64,000 bases of DNA from DATDPM01 sp041498815 (lineage in GTDB: Bacteria; Pseudomonadota; Alphaproteobacteria; DATDPM01). The DNA lies in contig JBGQJC010000005.1 in the NCBI GenBank assembly GCA_041498815.1, forward strand, positions 16,944 to 80,943, read 5' to 3'. A model generated the notes under the pieces. That model worked only from the letters and a program-made list of their open reading frames with translations. It ran no database searches and was not told the origin of the DNA. A program made the position numbers and the translations under genes. Position 1 is the stretch's first letter. The number at the start of each line of letters is the position of its first letter. Shown in pieces: positions 41,710 through 50,649 of this stretch.

Positions 41710-41754
41710 CGCGCGTTGCGCTACGGCGACTGATGCGCGTTAAGGATAACGCGC
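41694..41754. repeat. 24-bp tandem duplication over the stop, plus a short hairpin
   Basis: Two 24-bp units (41694-41717, 41718-41741) differ at two positions; the first contains the last codons and stop of the sugar dehydrogenase gene and the second repeats them out of use. GCGCGTTA-AGGA-TAACGCGC (41735-41754) forms an 8-bp stem that may act as a weak terminator. Confidence 0.75.
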
Positions 41755-41798
41755 GATTTAACGAATCGTTAGCGCCGACTCTCTAGTCTCCGGCAGCC

Positions 41799-41993
41799 AT
41801 GGATATCAAACCCAGCGCCGACGTTCTCCAAGCCATCGGCTCGCTCCACGCCGAGCGGTTCGCGGCCAAGCCCCGGGTTGTCGCGGCCGCGGTTCAGGCG
41901 GTGCGGCAAACGAGCGCGCCGAATGCGCCGCCGCAAGACATCAATCCCGCCCGCCTTTACCGGCCAGGCTCCTTCCTCGACATCTTCGTCTAA
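41799..41993 (+). CDS. Hypothetical 64-residue protein
   Basis: A small protein starting MDIKPSADVLQAIGSLHAER and ending RLYRPGSFLDIFV. The middle is Ala/Pro-rich. No domain is recognised. A TTAA-N7-TTAG sequence (a near CtrA site) lies about 40 bp upstream. It converges on ftsY with 14 bp between stops. Length and ATG are consistent with a real short gene of this clade. Confidence 0.6.
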   Translation: MDIKPSADVLQAIGSLHAERFAAKPRVVAAAVQAVRQTSAPNAPPQDINPARLYRPGSFLDIFV

Positions 41994-42007
41994 TCCGGCA
42001 GGGGCAA

Positions 42008-42934
42008 TCACCCCTCCAACCCCAACAGCGCGCGGGCAAACGAATCCGCCTCGAAGGGGCGGAGATCTTCCGCCTGCTCGCCGATGCCGATGGCGTGAAC
42101 CGGCAAGCCGAAACGCTCGGCCAAGGCCACCAGCACGCCGCCCTTGGCCGATCCGTCGAGCTTGGTGAGGATGAGCCCGGTGACTTGAATCATGTCGCCG
42201 AAGGTTTGCACCTGGGCGACGGCGTTCTGGCCGGTGGTGGCATCCAGCACCAACAGCACGTCGTGGGGCGCGTCGGCATCGAGCTTCTTCAGCGCGCGGG
42301 CGATCTTCTGCAACTCCGCCATAAGGTCCGCTTTGTTGTGGAGGCGCCCGGCGGTGTCGATGAACAAGAGATCGGCCGCATCGCGCCTAGCTTGCTCCAG
42401 CGCGCCGTAAGCAAGACCCGCCGGATCCGCCCCGGGTGCGCCCGCGAACACGGTCGCACCCGTGCGTTCGCCCCAAATTTTCAACTGATCGATGGCCGCC
42501 GCCCGGAAGGTGTCGCAGGCGGCCATGGCGACGCGGAGATTCCGGTCGCGGTAGAATTTCGCGAGCTTGCCGATGGTGGTGGTCTTGCCGGTGCCGTTCA
42601 CGCCGACGACCAGCACGACCCGGGGATTGAAGCGGGGATCGAGGGCGAGCGGTTTGGCGACGGGCGCCAGGATTTCGGCGATGGCGCCGGCGAGCGCCTC
42701 GCGCAATTCGCGCTCGGTGGTTTGCGGGCCGAACCGGGATTGGCCGAGTGATTTGGCAAGCTTCGCCGCGGCGGAAGGGCCGAGATCGGCCGCGATCAGG
42801 AGCTCTTCGAGTTCGTGCAGCGGCGCCGCATCGAGCCGGCGCTTGGCAATCAGGTCGCCGATTCCGGTCTTGAGCTTCGACGCCGATTTCGCGAGCCCGC
42901 CGCTGAGCCTGGCGAGCCAGGTGCCGGACGGCAT
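42008..42934 (-). CDS. ftsY: Signal recognition particle receptor FtsY
   Basis: A 308-residue SRP GTPase. A short N domain precedes the G domain with GVNGTGKTTTIGKLAKFYRD, ACDTFRAAAIDQLK, DTAGRLHNKADLMAEL and the TKLDGSAKGG motif. The acidic A domain of E. coli FtsY is missing, as in many alphaproteobacteria. The ATG shares its A with the mtaB stop (TGATG), so dapF-mtaB-ftsY is translationally coupled. Its partner ffh is encoded divergently at 45.3 kb. Confidence 0.96.
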   Translation of the reverse strand: MPSGTWLARLSGGLAKSASKLKTGIGDLIAKRRLDAAPLHELEELLIAADLGPSAAAKLAKSLGQSRFGPQTTERELREALAGAIAEILAPVAKPLALDPRFNPRVVLVVGVNGTGKTTTIGKLAKFYRDRNLRVAMAACDTFRAAAIDQLKIWGERTGATVFAGAPGADPAGLAYGALEQARRDAADLLFIDTAGRLHNKADLMAELQKIARALKKLDADAPHDVLLVLDATTGQNAVAQVQTFGDMIQVTGLILTKLDGSAKGGVLVALAERFGLPVHAIGIGEQAEDLRPFEADSFARALLGLEG

Positions 42935-44229
42935 CAAATCCGGGCGCAGAGCTCGCCGCCAGCGATCCCGGTTACCGTCGCGGGCACGATCTGGCCGGGT
43001 TCGCCGCCGGCAGGCTCGCCGCCGGCCAACCGCACCGGGGCGAAGTGTTCGCTGCGCCCGAAGCCTGGCCGCTCGATCAGCACATGGGCCGTGGTTCCGA
43101 CGCGGGTCGCGAGATAGCGGGTGCGCGCCAGATCGCCCAAAGCCCGGAGCCTTGCCGCGCGCTTCTTGATGACGCGCCTTTGGACCTGCGGCATGCGCAG
43201 GGCGGGCGTGCCGGGGCGGGGCGAGAACGGGAAGACATGGAGCCAGACCAGGCCGCAGTCTTCGATGACGGCCGCTGTGTTCTCGAACATCTCCTCGGTT
43301 TCGGTCGGGAACCCCGCGATCAAGTCGGCGCCGAAGACGATATCGGGGCGGAGCTCGCGAAGATGCCCGCACAACTCGACCGCCTGGGCGCGCGAATGGC
43401 GCCGCTTCATGCGCTTCAAGATCATGTCGTCGCCCGATTGCAGGCTCAAATGCAGATGCGGCATCAACCGTTCTTCGTTCGCAAACAGCCGCAAAAGATC
43501 GGAATCGATTTCGGCCGGGTCAATCGAGGACAAACGCAGCCGCGCGACGACGGGCACGAGAGCCAGCAGGCGCTTCACCATCTGGCCCAAGCTCGGGCGC
43601 CCCGGCAGATCGGATCCGAAAGACGAGATGTCAACGCCCGTGAGCACGATCTCGCGGTAGCCGCCCGCAGTCAGCGCCCGCACCTGATCGACGATGGCGC
43701 CCAAAGCCACGCTCCGGCTCGGCCCCCGGCCAAACGGGATAATGCAGAAGGTGCAGCGGTGGTCGCAGCCTTGCTGCACCTCGACGAAGGCGCGCGCACG
43801 GCCCTCGAATCCGGGAACGAGATGGCCGGCCGTCTCGCGCATGCTCATGATGTCGTTGACGAGAATCCGGGGCGATTGCGCGGGCGTTTGGAGCCCGCCG
43901 CGGTAAAGCCCGGCATCGAGTTTTTCCACGTTGCCCAGCACGAGATCCACCTCGGCCATGGCGGCGAAGCGCTGCGGGTCGATTTGGGCGGCGCAGCCGG
44001 TCACCACGATCCGCGATTGCGGGCGTTGTTTGCGAAGTTTTCGGATCGCCTGGCGCGCCTGGCGCTCGGCCTCGAGCGTGACCGCGCAGGTGTTGACGAT
44101 CACGGTGTCGGATAGTCCGGCGTCGCGGGCCAGAGTCTTGATCGCCTCGGACTCGTAAGCGTTGAGACGGCAGCCGAAGGTGACGACCTCGACGCCCGAC
44201 GGAAGGCTCGCTGCCGGCGCCGCGGTCAT
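42934..44229 (-). CDS. mtaB: tRNA (t6A37) methylthiotransferase MtaB
   Basis: A 431-residue radical-SAM enzyme that adds a methylthio group to threonylcarbamoyl-A37. The N-terminal MTTase domain has VVTFGCRLNAYESEAI, VNTCAVT and VVTGCAAQ with cluster cysteines; the radical-SAM motif is CDHRCTFC. LRLSSIDPAEIDSDLL and a C-terminal TRAM-like end follow. The FGCRLN opening is that of MtaB rather than MiaB (GCQMN). The ATG overlaps the dapF stop (ATGA). It acts after TsaD, encoded at 2 kb. Confidence 0.93.
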   Translation of the reverse strand: MTAAPAASLPSGVEVVTFGCRLNAYESEAIKTLARDAGLSDTVIVNTCAVTLEAERQARQAIRKLRKQRPQSRIVVTGCAAQIDPQRFAAMAEVDLVLGNVEKLDAGLYRGGLQTPAQSPRILVNDIMSMRETAGHLVPGFEGRARAFVEVQQGCDHRCTFCIIPFGRGPSRSVALGAIVDQVRALTAGGYREIVLTGVDISSFGSDLPGRPSLGQMVKRLLALVPVVARLRLSSIDPAEIDSDLLRLFANEERLMPHLHLSLQSGDDMILKRMKRRHSRAQAVELCGHLRELRPDIVFGADLIAGFPTETEEMFENTAAVIEDCGLVWLHVFPFSPRPGTPALRMPQVQRRVIKKRAARLRALGDLARTRYLATRVGTTAHVLIERPGFGRSEHFAPVRLAGGEPAGGEPGQIVPATVTGIAGGELCARI

Positions 44230-45059
44230 GACAGCAGATGGCGCGGGAGATTGCCGGTGAAGCTCACCTCGACCGGGCCCGAAAGCATGACGTGATCGTC
44301 CTTCATCCATTCGACGGTGAGACTTCCGCCGTCGAGCACGATCTCCGCCTTGCGGCCCGCCATGCCGCGCCGGTTCGCGGCGACCAGGGCCGCGCAGGCC
44401 CCGGTGCCGCAGGCCATGGTGACACCGGTGCCGCGCTCCCACACCCGGACGCGGATCTTTTTCGGGCTTAGCACCTGGACTATTTCGATATTGGCGCGCC
44501 CGGGAAAAAGCGGATGGTGTTCCAGAAGGGGCCCCACCACCGGCAAATCGATCGATTCCGCGTTCTCGACGAAAAAGACGGCGTGCGGATTGCCGACATT
44601 GACCGCGACGGGGTCCGATAACGGCCCCATCGAGATCGGCAGATGCAAGGTGTCGGCGGCTTCGCTGAGCGGGATGTCGCGCCAATCGAGCTTGACGCGC
44701 CCCATGTCGATGGTGATGGCGCCGTCCGGGCCTTCCTCGGCGTCCAAGAGCCCCGACTTGGTCTCGATGATCAAGTGATCGCGCTTGAGCTCGTCCATCA
44801 GAAGGGCCGCGATGCAGCGGGAGGCATTGCCGCAGGCTTCGACCTCGCCGCCGTCGGCGTTGAAGATGCGCATGGCGACGTCGGCCAAGCCCGTTCCGGT
44901 TTTCTCAATCAGGATCACCTGGTCGCAGCCGACCCCCTTGTGGCGGTCGGCGATTTCCCGCACCTGGCCGGAGTCCAGCGCCAGCGCCCCGCCGCGGCCA
45001 TCGAGCACGACGAAATCGTTGCCAAGCCCGTGCATCTTGATGAAAGGAAAGCCGTTCAT
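44226..45059 (-). CDS. dapF: Diaminopimelate epimerase
   Basis: The 277-residue enzyme makes meso-diaminopimelate for lysine and peptidoglycan. The two catalytic cysteines are in VEACGNASRC and MACGTGACAAL. It begins FIKMHGLGNDFVVLDGR. It heads a tightly overlapping dapF-mtaB-ftsY unit divergent from ffh across about 208 bp. The divergent gap holds a CGCGA/TCGCG palindrome and an ACTGGC/GCCAGT repeat close to the ffh start. Confidence 0.96.
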   Translation of the reverse strand: MNGFPFIKMHGLGNDFVVLDGRGGALALDSGQVREIADRHKGVGCDQVILIEKTGTGLADVAMRIFNADGGEVEACGNASRCIAALLMDELKRDHLIIETKSGLLDAEEGPDGAITIDMGRVKLDWRDIPLSEAADTLHLPISMGPLSDPVAVNVGNPHAVFFVENAESIDLPVVGPLLEHHPLFPGRANIEIVQVLSPKKIRVRVWERGTGVTMACGTGACAALVAANRRGMAGRKAEIVLDGGSLTVEWMKDDHVMLSGPVEVSFTGNLPRHLLS

Positions 45060-45267
45060 GACCCGCCATATATGGCCCGGGATTGGCCCAAGTCCACAGA
45101 TTCCCGGGGGTTTTCGGCCGGCCGGCCCGCGCTTGACTTGGGCGCAAACCCCGACCTAAAGTCCCGCCCGCCTAGCCGATTTTATAGGCTTTTTGCCCCC
45201 ACGGGGGTCCGTCAGTCCGCGATATTCGCGCACTGGCGCGTTTTGCTTTTGCCAGTTAGGGACCGGA

Positions 45268-46617
45268 ATGTTCGAAACGCTGACCGGGAAATTGGGCGAG
45301 GTCTTCGACCGGCTGAAGCGCCGCGGCGCGCTGTCGCAAGCGGATGTTTCCGAGGCGCTGCGCGAGGTGCGCGTGGCGCTTTTGGAGGCCGATGTCGCCC
45401 TGCCGGTGGTCAAAGACCTGCTGGGCCGGGTCGCGGTCAAGGCGGTCGGCGAAGCGGTGATCCGCAGCGTCAGCCCCGCCCAGATGGTGATCAAGATCGT
45501 CCACGACGAGTTGGTGGAAGTCCTGGGCCGCGAAGCGGCGCCGTTCGAACTCAAGGCCGCGGCCCCGGCGGCGGTGCTGATGGTGGGCCTTCAGGGCTCG
45601 GGCAAGACCACGACGGCGGCGAAGCTTGCGCTTCGGCTTCACACGCGCGAGCGAAAAAAGATTCTGATGGCGTCGCTCGATACCCGCCGCCCCGCGGCAC
45701 AAGAACAGCTCGCCGTCTTGGGGCGGCAGGCTTCGATTGCGACGCTGCCGGTCGTTGCCGGCGAAGACGCGCTCCAAATCGCCAATCGCGCCATGGACAC
45801 GGGAAGGCGCGAAGGGTTCGACGTCGTCATTCTCGACACCGCGGGGCGCATGCACGTGGACGAGGAATTGATGGGAGAGGCTGTGGCCATCGAAGCGGCA
45901 ACCAATCCCGCAGAAACCCTGCTGGTGGCCGACGCCATGACCGGCCAGGACGCGGTCCATGTCGCGGCGCGGTTTTCCGAGCGGTTGAAAGTGACCGGAA
46001 TCATTTTGACGCGGGCCGACGGCGATGCGCGCGGCGGCGCGGCACTCTCCATGCGCGCGGTGACCAACCGCCCGATCAAGTTCCTCGGCGTCGGCGAGAA
46101 GATGGACGCGCTTGAGGTCTTTCATCCCGAGCGCGCGGCCTCGCGGATTCTGGGCATGGGCGACATCTTGGGGCTGGTGGAGCGCGCGGCCGAATCGGTG
46201 GACCGCGAACAGGCCGAGAAGATCGCGAGGAAAGCGGCCAAGCAGGGCCTGGACCTCGAGGATTATGCGGCGCAGCTCGCCGAGCTATCGAAGATGGGCG
46301 GGATTTCGGCCCTCGTGAACATGCTTCCCGGCGTTGGCAAGATTCAAAAGGGATTGGAAGCGGCCGGAATCGACAACCGCGTGATCGTACGGCAAAGAGC
46401 GATCATCGATTCCATGACCCGCGCCGAAAAGCGCGACGTGAAGCTGTTGAACGCATCGCGGAAAAGGCGCATCGCCGCCGGATCGGGGACCAGGGTCGAG
46501 GACGTGAACAGATTGGTCAAACAATTCTTGGATATGAACCGCACCATGAAACAAATGGGGAAACTCGGGCAGCGGGGCATGATGCGCCACGGCCTGCCGG
46601 GATTTCCGCCGCGTTGA
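45268..46617 (+). CDS. ffh: Signal recognition particle protein Ffh
   Basis: A 449-residue SRP54 GTPase that targets nascent membrane proteins. N domain (MFETLTGKLGEVFDRLKRRG), G domain with GLQGSGKTTTAAKLAL at about 107 and VILDTAGRMHVD, then the methionine-rich M domain (DMNRTMKQMGKLGQRGMM). It leads the classic ffh-rpsP-rimM-trmD-rplS run. Confidence 0.97.
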   Translation: MFETLTGKLGEVFDRLKRRGALSQADVSEALREVRVALLEADVALPVVKDLLGRVAVKAVGEAVIRSVSPAQMVIKIVHDELVEVLGREAAPFELKAAAPAAVLMVGLQGSGKTTTAAKLALRLHTRERKKILMASLDTRRPAAQEQLAVLGRQASIATLPVVAGEDALQIANRAMDTGRREGFDVVILDTAGRMHVDEELMGEAVAIEAATNPAETLLVADAMTGQDAVHVAARFSERLKVTGIILTRADGDARGGAALSMRAVTNRPIKFLGVGEKMDALEVFHPERAASRILGMGDILGLVERAAESVDREQAEKIARKAAKQGLDLEDYAAQLAELSKMGGISALVNMLPGVGKIQKGLEAAGIDNRVIVRQRAIIDSMTRAEKRDVKLLNASRKRRIAAGSGTRVEDVNRLVKQFLDMNRTMKQMGKLGQRGMMRHGLPGFPPR

Positions 46618-46674
46618 AGGCAATGAAACCCGCGATCGCAATAGAGCAATAGAGAAGGAGGGAGAAATCACAAG

Positions 46675-47247
46675 ATGTCGGTGAAGATACGCATGGCCAG
46701 GGGCGGTGCCAGGAACCGGCCCTTTTTCCGGGTGGTGGTTGCCGAATCGAGCGCGCCGCGGGACGGGCGCTTCATCGAGAAGCTCGGCACCTATAACCCG
46801 CTTTTGCCCAAGGAGCATCCGCAGCGCCTCATCCTCAACATGGAGCGGATAAAATATTGGATATCAAAAGGCGCAACGCCTTCGGATCGCATCGCGCGAT
46901 TCCTGGGCGCCGCGAACGTGCTGCCGATGCCGAAGATCCATGCGCAGACGACCAAGGACAAGCCGCGCGCCAAGACGGTGGAGAAATTGAAGGCGAAGGA
47001 CGAGGCGCGCGTGGCTGCGGCCGACGCCGCGGCCAAAAGGGCGGCCGAAGCGGCAGCAACCCCGGAACCCGAGAAACCCGCCGAACCGCCGGCCGAACCG
47101 CCGGCCGAAAGTGCTGGCGAAGTGGGCGCGACGCCGGAACCCGAGAAACCCGCCGAACCACCGGCCGAAAGTGCTGGCGAGGGTGCGGGCGAGGCTACGG
47201 GCGAGGGTGCGGGCGAAAACGCCGGCGATCAGCCGGCGGCAAGCTAA
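46675..47247 (+). CDS. rpsP: 30S ribosomal protein S16 with long acidic tail
   Basis: The first 80 or so residues are ordinary S16 (VKIRMARGGARNRPFFRVVV, then RDGRFIEKLGTYNPLLPKEH). The C-terminal 105 residues are an unusual extension, first Lys/Ala-rich, then repeats of ATPEPEKPAEPPAE and AGEGAGEATGEG-like units. Total length is 190 residues against about 80-90 in E. coli. Extensions of S16 are known in alphaproteobacteria; this one is long and repetitive. A GAAGGAGGGAG ribosome binding site is present. Confidence 0.96.
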   Translation: MSVKIRMARGGARNRPFFRVVVAESSAPRDGRFIEKLGTYNPLLPKEHPQRLILNMERIKYWISKGATPSDRIARFLGAANVLPMPKIHAQTTKDKPRAKTVEKLKAKDEARVAAADAAAKRAAEAAATPEPEKPAEPPAEPPAESAGEVGATPEPEKPAEPPAESAGEGAGEATGEGAGENAGDQPAAS

Positions 47248-47259
47248 GGAGCGGATGCC

Positions 47260-47907
47260 GTGCGGGCCAAAAGCTCGAGCGAACCGGAGATGCGCCAATC
47301 CGCGCGCCAGCACGGCACTGCCGAAGCGCCGGGTGCCCGCATCCATGTCGGCACGATTGCCGCCGCCCACGGCATCAAGGGCGAGGTGAAGGTGAAAAGC
47401 TTCACCGAAAATCCCTTGGACATCGCCGCTTACGGCGCGGTTTGGGACGAAGCGGGGGTAAGGCGTTTCGAGATGACGGTGAAATCGCAGGCCAAGGGTG
47501 TTGTCGTCGCCGCCATCGCCGGAATCCGGGACCGCAACGCCGCGGAACGGCTTCGCGGCATCAAGCTTTATATCCCGCGCGCGGCCCTGCCGGAGCCTGC
47601 ATCCGGCGAGTTCTATCATGCGGACCTGATCGGATTGCGCGCCGAGCTTCAAGACGGGACTTTGCTCGGCACGGTCGCCAGCATCCACAATTTCGGCGCC
47701 GGCGACGTGATCGAGATCCGGCGCGCCCAAAGGCCCGAGATCGATCTTCCCTTCACCGAGCGCGTCGTTCCGGTGGTGGATATATCGGGCGGGCGGATCG
47801 TGGTGGCGCCGCCCGAAGGATCGCTCGAACAGCCGGCCCCGAAGTCGAAGCCCCATCCCGCGAACTCGAAGCCCGCGCGGACCAAAAGGAGGGCCCGTGG
47901 CAAGTAG
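47260..47907 (+). CDS. rimM: 16S rRNA processing/ribosome maturation factor RimM
   Basis: A 215-residue factor for 30S head maturation. It has IHVGTIAAAHGIKGEVKVKS (RimM N domain) and a PRC-barrel C domain (GEFYHADLIGLRAELQDG, then PVVDISGGRIVVAPPEG). The end is Lys/Pro-rich. GTG at 47260 has AAGGAG at a good distance; ATG at 47290 is an alternative. Its 3' end overlaps the trmD start. Confidence 0.94.
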   Translation: MRAKSSSEPEMRQSARQHGTAEAPGARIHVGTIAAAHGIKGEVKVKSFTENPLDIAAYGAVWDEAGVRRFEMTVKSQAKGVVVAAIAGIRDRNAAERLRGIKLYIPRAALPEPASGEFYHADLIGLRAELQDGTLLGTVASIHNFGAGDVIEIRRAQRPEIDLPFTERVVPVVDISGGRIVVAPPEGSLEQPAPKSKPHPANSKPARTKRRARGK

Positions 47908-48649
47908 TGCGGCAAATCGCAACGGCGCCGTTTGGCAGGCCCGGGTCTTGACCCTGTTCCCCGAGGCCTTTCCGGGGCCGCTCGGCGTTTCGCTTTGCGG
48001 CCGTGCGCGGGACGACGGGTTGTGGACGCTGGAAACCATGGACATCCGCGATTTCGCGCGCGATAAGCACCGCACCGTTGACGACGCCCCCTTCGGCGGC
48101 GGCCCCGGCATGGTGATGCGCCCCGACGTGGTGGAAGCGGCCTTGGCCGCATGCGGCGGAACCGGCGCCCCCTTGATCTATCTTTCGCCGCGCGGGCGTT
48201 TGCTCACGCAGCGCCTGGTCAAGGAGCTGGCCGCCGGGCCGGGCGTCATTCTTCTCTGCGGCCGGTTCGAAGGCGTCGACGAGCGGGTTCTCGCCCACCT
48301 CCGGATCGAGGAAATTTCGCTCGGCGATTTCGTTCTGTCGGGCGGCGAGGCGGCGGCGATCGCGCTGATCGAATCCTGCGTGCGGCTTTTGCCGGGCGTG
48401 GTGGGGGCGGAAGAATCGCTGGCCGAGGAGAGTTTCGAGCAAGGGCTTCTCGAATACCCGCATTACACGCGGCCCCAAGACTGGCAGGGGCACGCCGTGC
48501 CGGAAGTTCTGGTGTCGGGCGACCACGCCAAGATCAAAGCCTGGCGCACCGCCCAGGCGGAAGAAATTACCAGGCGGCGGCGGCCCGATCTTTGGGAGGC
48601 CTATGTCGCGAGCCACCGGGACCCGGGAAAAAAGAAACGCAAGAGCTAG
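47897..48649 (+). CDS. trmD: tRNA (guanine-37-N1)-methyltransferase
   Basis: A 250-residue SPOUT enzyme that makes m1G37 and prevents frameshifts. The deep-knot motifs are visible: VLTLFPEAFPGPLGVSL, GGGPGMVMRPDVVEAAL, LLCGRFEGVDERVL and IGDYVLSGGE-like ISLGDFVLSGGEAAAI. GTG at 47897 follows AGGAGGG and overlaps the rimM end by 11 nt. Confidence 0.96.
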   Translation: MASSAANRNGAVWQARVLTLFPEAFPGPLGVSLCGRARDDGLWTLETMDIRDFARDKHRTVDDAPFGGGPGMVMRPDVVEAALAACGGTGAPLIYLSPRGRLLTQRLVKELAAGPGVILLCGRFEGVDERVLAHLRIEEISLGDFVLSGGEAAAIALIESCVRLLPGVVGAEESLAEESFEQGLLEYPHYTRPQDWQGHAVPEVLVSGDHAKIKAWRTAQAEEITRRRRPDLWEAYVASHRDPGKKKRKS

Positions 48650-48709
48650 CAGCCAAGCGCAGCGTCATCGACGACGCGCCATATAGAGATTGGATAAGGA
48701 GAGACCGCC

Positions 48710-49168
48710 ATGACGTTGATACAGGACTTCGAGCGCGCCCAGATCGCGAAGCTCACGGAGGGCCGCGAGATTCCCGATTTCGCGCCGGGCGATACGCTGC
48801 GCGTCCACATCAAGGTGGTCGAAGGCGAGCGCAGCCGCATTCAGGTCTATGAGGGCGTCTGCATCGGCCGCAAGAACGCCGCGCTCAATTCCTCGTTCAC
48901 CGTGCGCAAGATTTCCTACGGCGAGGGGGTGGAGCGGGTCTTTCCACTCTATTCGCCGCTGATCGACAAGATCGAGGTGGCGAGGCGCGGGCGCGTGCGG
49001 CGCGCCAAGCTCTATTATCTGCGCGGGCTCACCGGGAAAAGGGCGAGGATCGCGGAGAAGACGGCCTTCGTGCCGGGGGCCGAGAGTGCGGCGGAGGCGG
49101 CCGCCGAGCGGGCCCGCGAGGAGCAGGCGATCGCCGAGGGCAAAGGCCCGGCCGAGGAAAAGTCTTGA
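48710..49168 (+). CDS. rplS: 50S ribosomal protein L19
   Basis: A 152-residue ribosomal protein. The core (PDFAPGDTLRVHIKVVEGER, SSFTVRKISYGEGVERVFPL, LYYLRGLTGKRARI) is standard L19; residues after about 115 form an Ala/Glu-rich extension. It follows trmD by 60 bp and closes the translation cluster before leuC. Confidence 0.96.
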   Translation: MTLIQDFERAQIAKLTEGREIPDFAPGDTLRVHIKVVEGERSRIQVYEGVCIGRKNAALNSSFTVRKISYGEGVERVFPLYSPLIDKIEVARRGRVRRAKLYYLRGLTGKRARIAEKTAFVPGAESAAEAAAERAREEQAIAEGKGPAEEKS

Positions 49169-49243
49169 GGCCGGGCCGGTTGAAGGAGCAAGCCCGCCGC
49201 CCCAGGTGTTGATTCGAGGCTTGCGGTTGAGGCAGACGGCGCC

Positions 49244-50644
49244 ATGGCGCAGACGTTATTCGACAAGATCTGGCAGAGCCACCTGGTGCACGAGGCGGAC
49301 GAGGGGACCTGCGTCCTCTATATCGACCGCCATCTGATCCATGAAGTGACGAGCCCCCAGGCTTTCGCGGCCCTGCGGGCCTCGGGCCGCAAGGTGCGCC
49401 GGCCCCAGGCCACGCTCGCGGTCGCCGACCACAACGTGCCGACGCAAGATAGGGCTAATGGCGTGGCCGACCCGGAGTCGCGCCTTCAGATCGCGACCCT
49501 GGAACGTAATTGCACCGAATTCGGCATCCAATATTTTGCCATGGACGACGTGCGCCAGGGAATCGTCCACATCATCGGGCCGGAGCAGGGCCTGACCCAG
49601 CCGGGGATGACGATCGTCTGCGGCGATTCCCATACCTCCACCCATGGGGCCTTCGGGGCGCTGGCCTTCGGCATCGGGACGTCCGAGGTCGAGCATGTGC
49701 TCGCCACCCAAACGCTGATCCAAAAGCCCGCCAAGAACATGCGCGTCACGGTCGAGGGTACGCTTCCGTTCGGCGTCACGCCCAAAGACATAATTTTGGC
49801 GGTGATCGGAAAGATCGGCACCGCCGGCGCCACCGGCCATGTCATCGAATATGCCGGCCCGGCGATCCGTTCGCTCTCGATGGAAGGGCGAATGACGATT
49901 TGCAACATGTCGATCGAGGCCGGCGCCCGGGCCGGACTGATGGCGCCGGACCAAACGACCTTCGATTACATCCGCGGCCGCGCCTTTGCGCCCAAGGCGG
50001 GCGCCTTCGAACTGGCGGTCGCGCATTGGAAGACATTGCCGTCCGATGCGGGCGCCAAATTCGACCGCGAAGTGGAAATCGACGCCGGCGGAATAGCACC
50101 CCAGGTCACCTGGGGCACGAGCCCAGAGGACGTGCTGCCGATCACGGGCCGCGTGCCCGACCCCTCTCTGGTGCGGGACGACAGCAAGCGCCGCGCGATG
50201 GAGCGGGCGCTTGCCTATATGGCGCTTCTGCCGGGCACCGAGCTGCGGGAGATCCCGATCGATGCCGTGTTCATCGGTTCCTGCACCAATGCGCGGATCG
50301 AGGATCTGCGCGCGGCGGCGGTGGTGGCCAAGGGGCGCAAGGTGGCAAGCGGCGTGCGGGCCATGGTGGTTCCGGGCTCGGGATTGGTGCGCGAGCAGGC
50401 CGAGCGGGAAGGCCTGGATGAAATCTTCCTGGCCGCCGGATTCGAGTGGCGCGAGCCCGGATGCTCCATGTGCCTCGCCATGAACGCCGACAAGCTTTCG
50501 CCCGGCGAGCGCTGCGCCTCCACCTCCAACCGCAATTTCGAGGGCCGCCAGGGGCGCGGCGGGCGCACCCATTTGATGAGCCCGCAGATGGCGGTGGCGG
50601 CGGCGGTCACGGGGCATCTCGCCGACGTACGGGAGCTATTGTAA
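49244..50644 (+). CDS. leuC: 3-isopropylmalate dehydratase large subunit
   Basis: A 466-residue aconitase-family protein that with LeuD isomerises isopropylmalate. It has LFDKIWQSHLV, the VCGDSHTSTHGAFGALAFGI motif, and three 4Fe-4S cysteines in FIGSCTNARIEDL and CSMCLAMN. leuD starts 6 bp after its stop. Confidence 0.97.
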   Translation: MAQTLFDKIWQSHLVHEADEGTCVLYIDRHLIHEVTSPQAFAALRASGRKVRRPQATLAVADHNVPTQDRANGVADPESRLQIATLERNCTEFGIQYFAMDDVRQGIVHIIGPEQGLTQPGMTIVCGDSHTSTHGAFGALAFGIGTSEVEHVLATQTLIQKPAKNMRVTVEGTLPFGVTPKDIILAVIGKIGTAGATGHVIEYAGPAIRSLSMEGRMTICNMSIEAGARAGLMAPDQTTFDYIRGRAFAPKAGAFELAVAHWKTLPSDAGAKFDREVEIDAGGIAPQVTWGTSPEDVLPITGRVPDPSLVRDDSKRRAMERALAYMALLPGTELREIPIDAVFIGSCTNARIEDLRAAAVVAKGRKVASGVRAMVVPGSGLVREQAEREGLDEIFLAAGFEWREPGCSMCLAMNADKLSPGERCASTSNRNFEGRQGRGGRTHLMSPQMAVAAAVTGHLADVRELL

Positions 50645-50649
50645 CGGCC

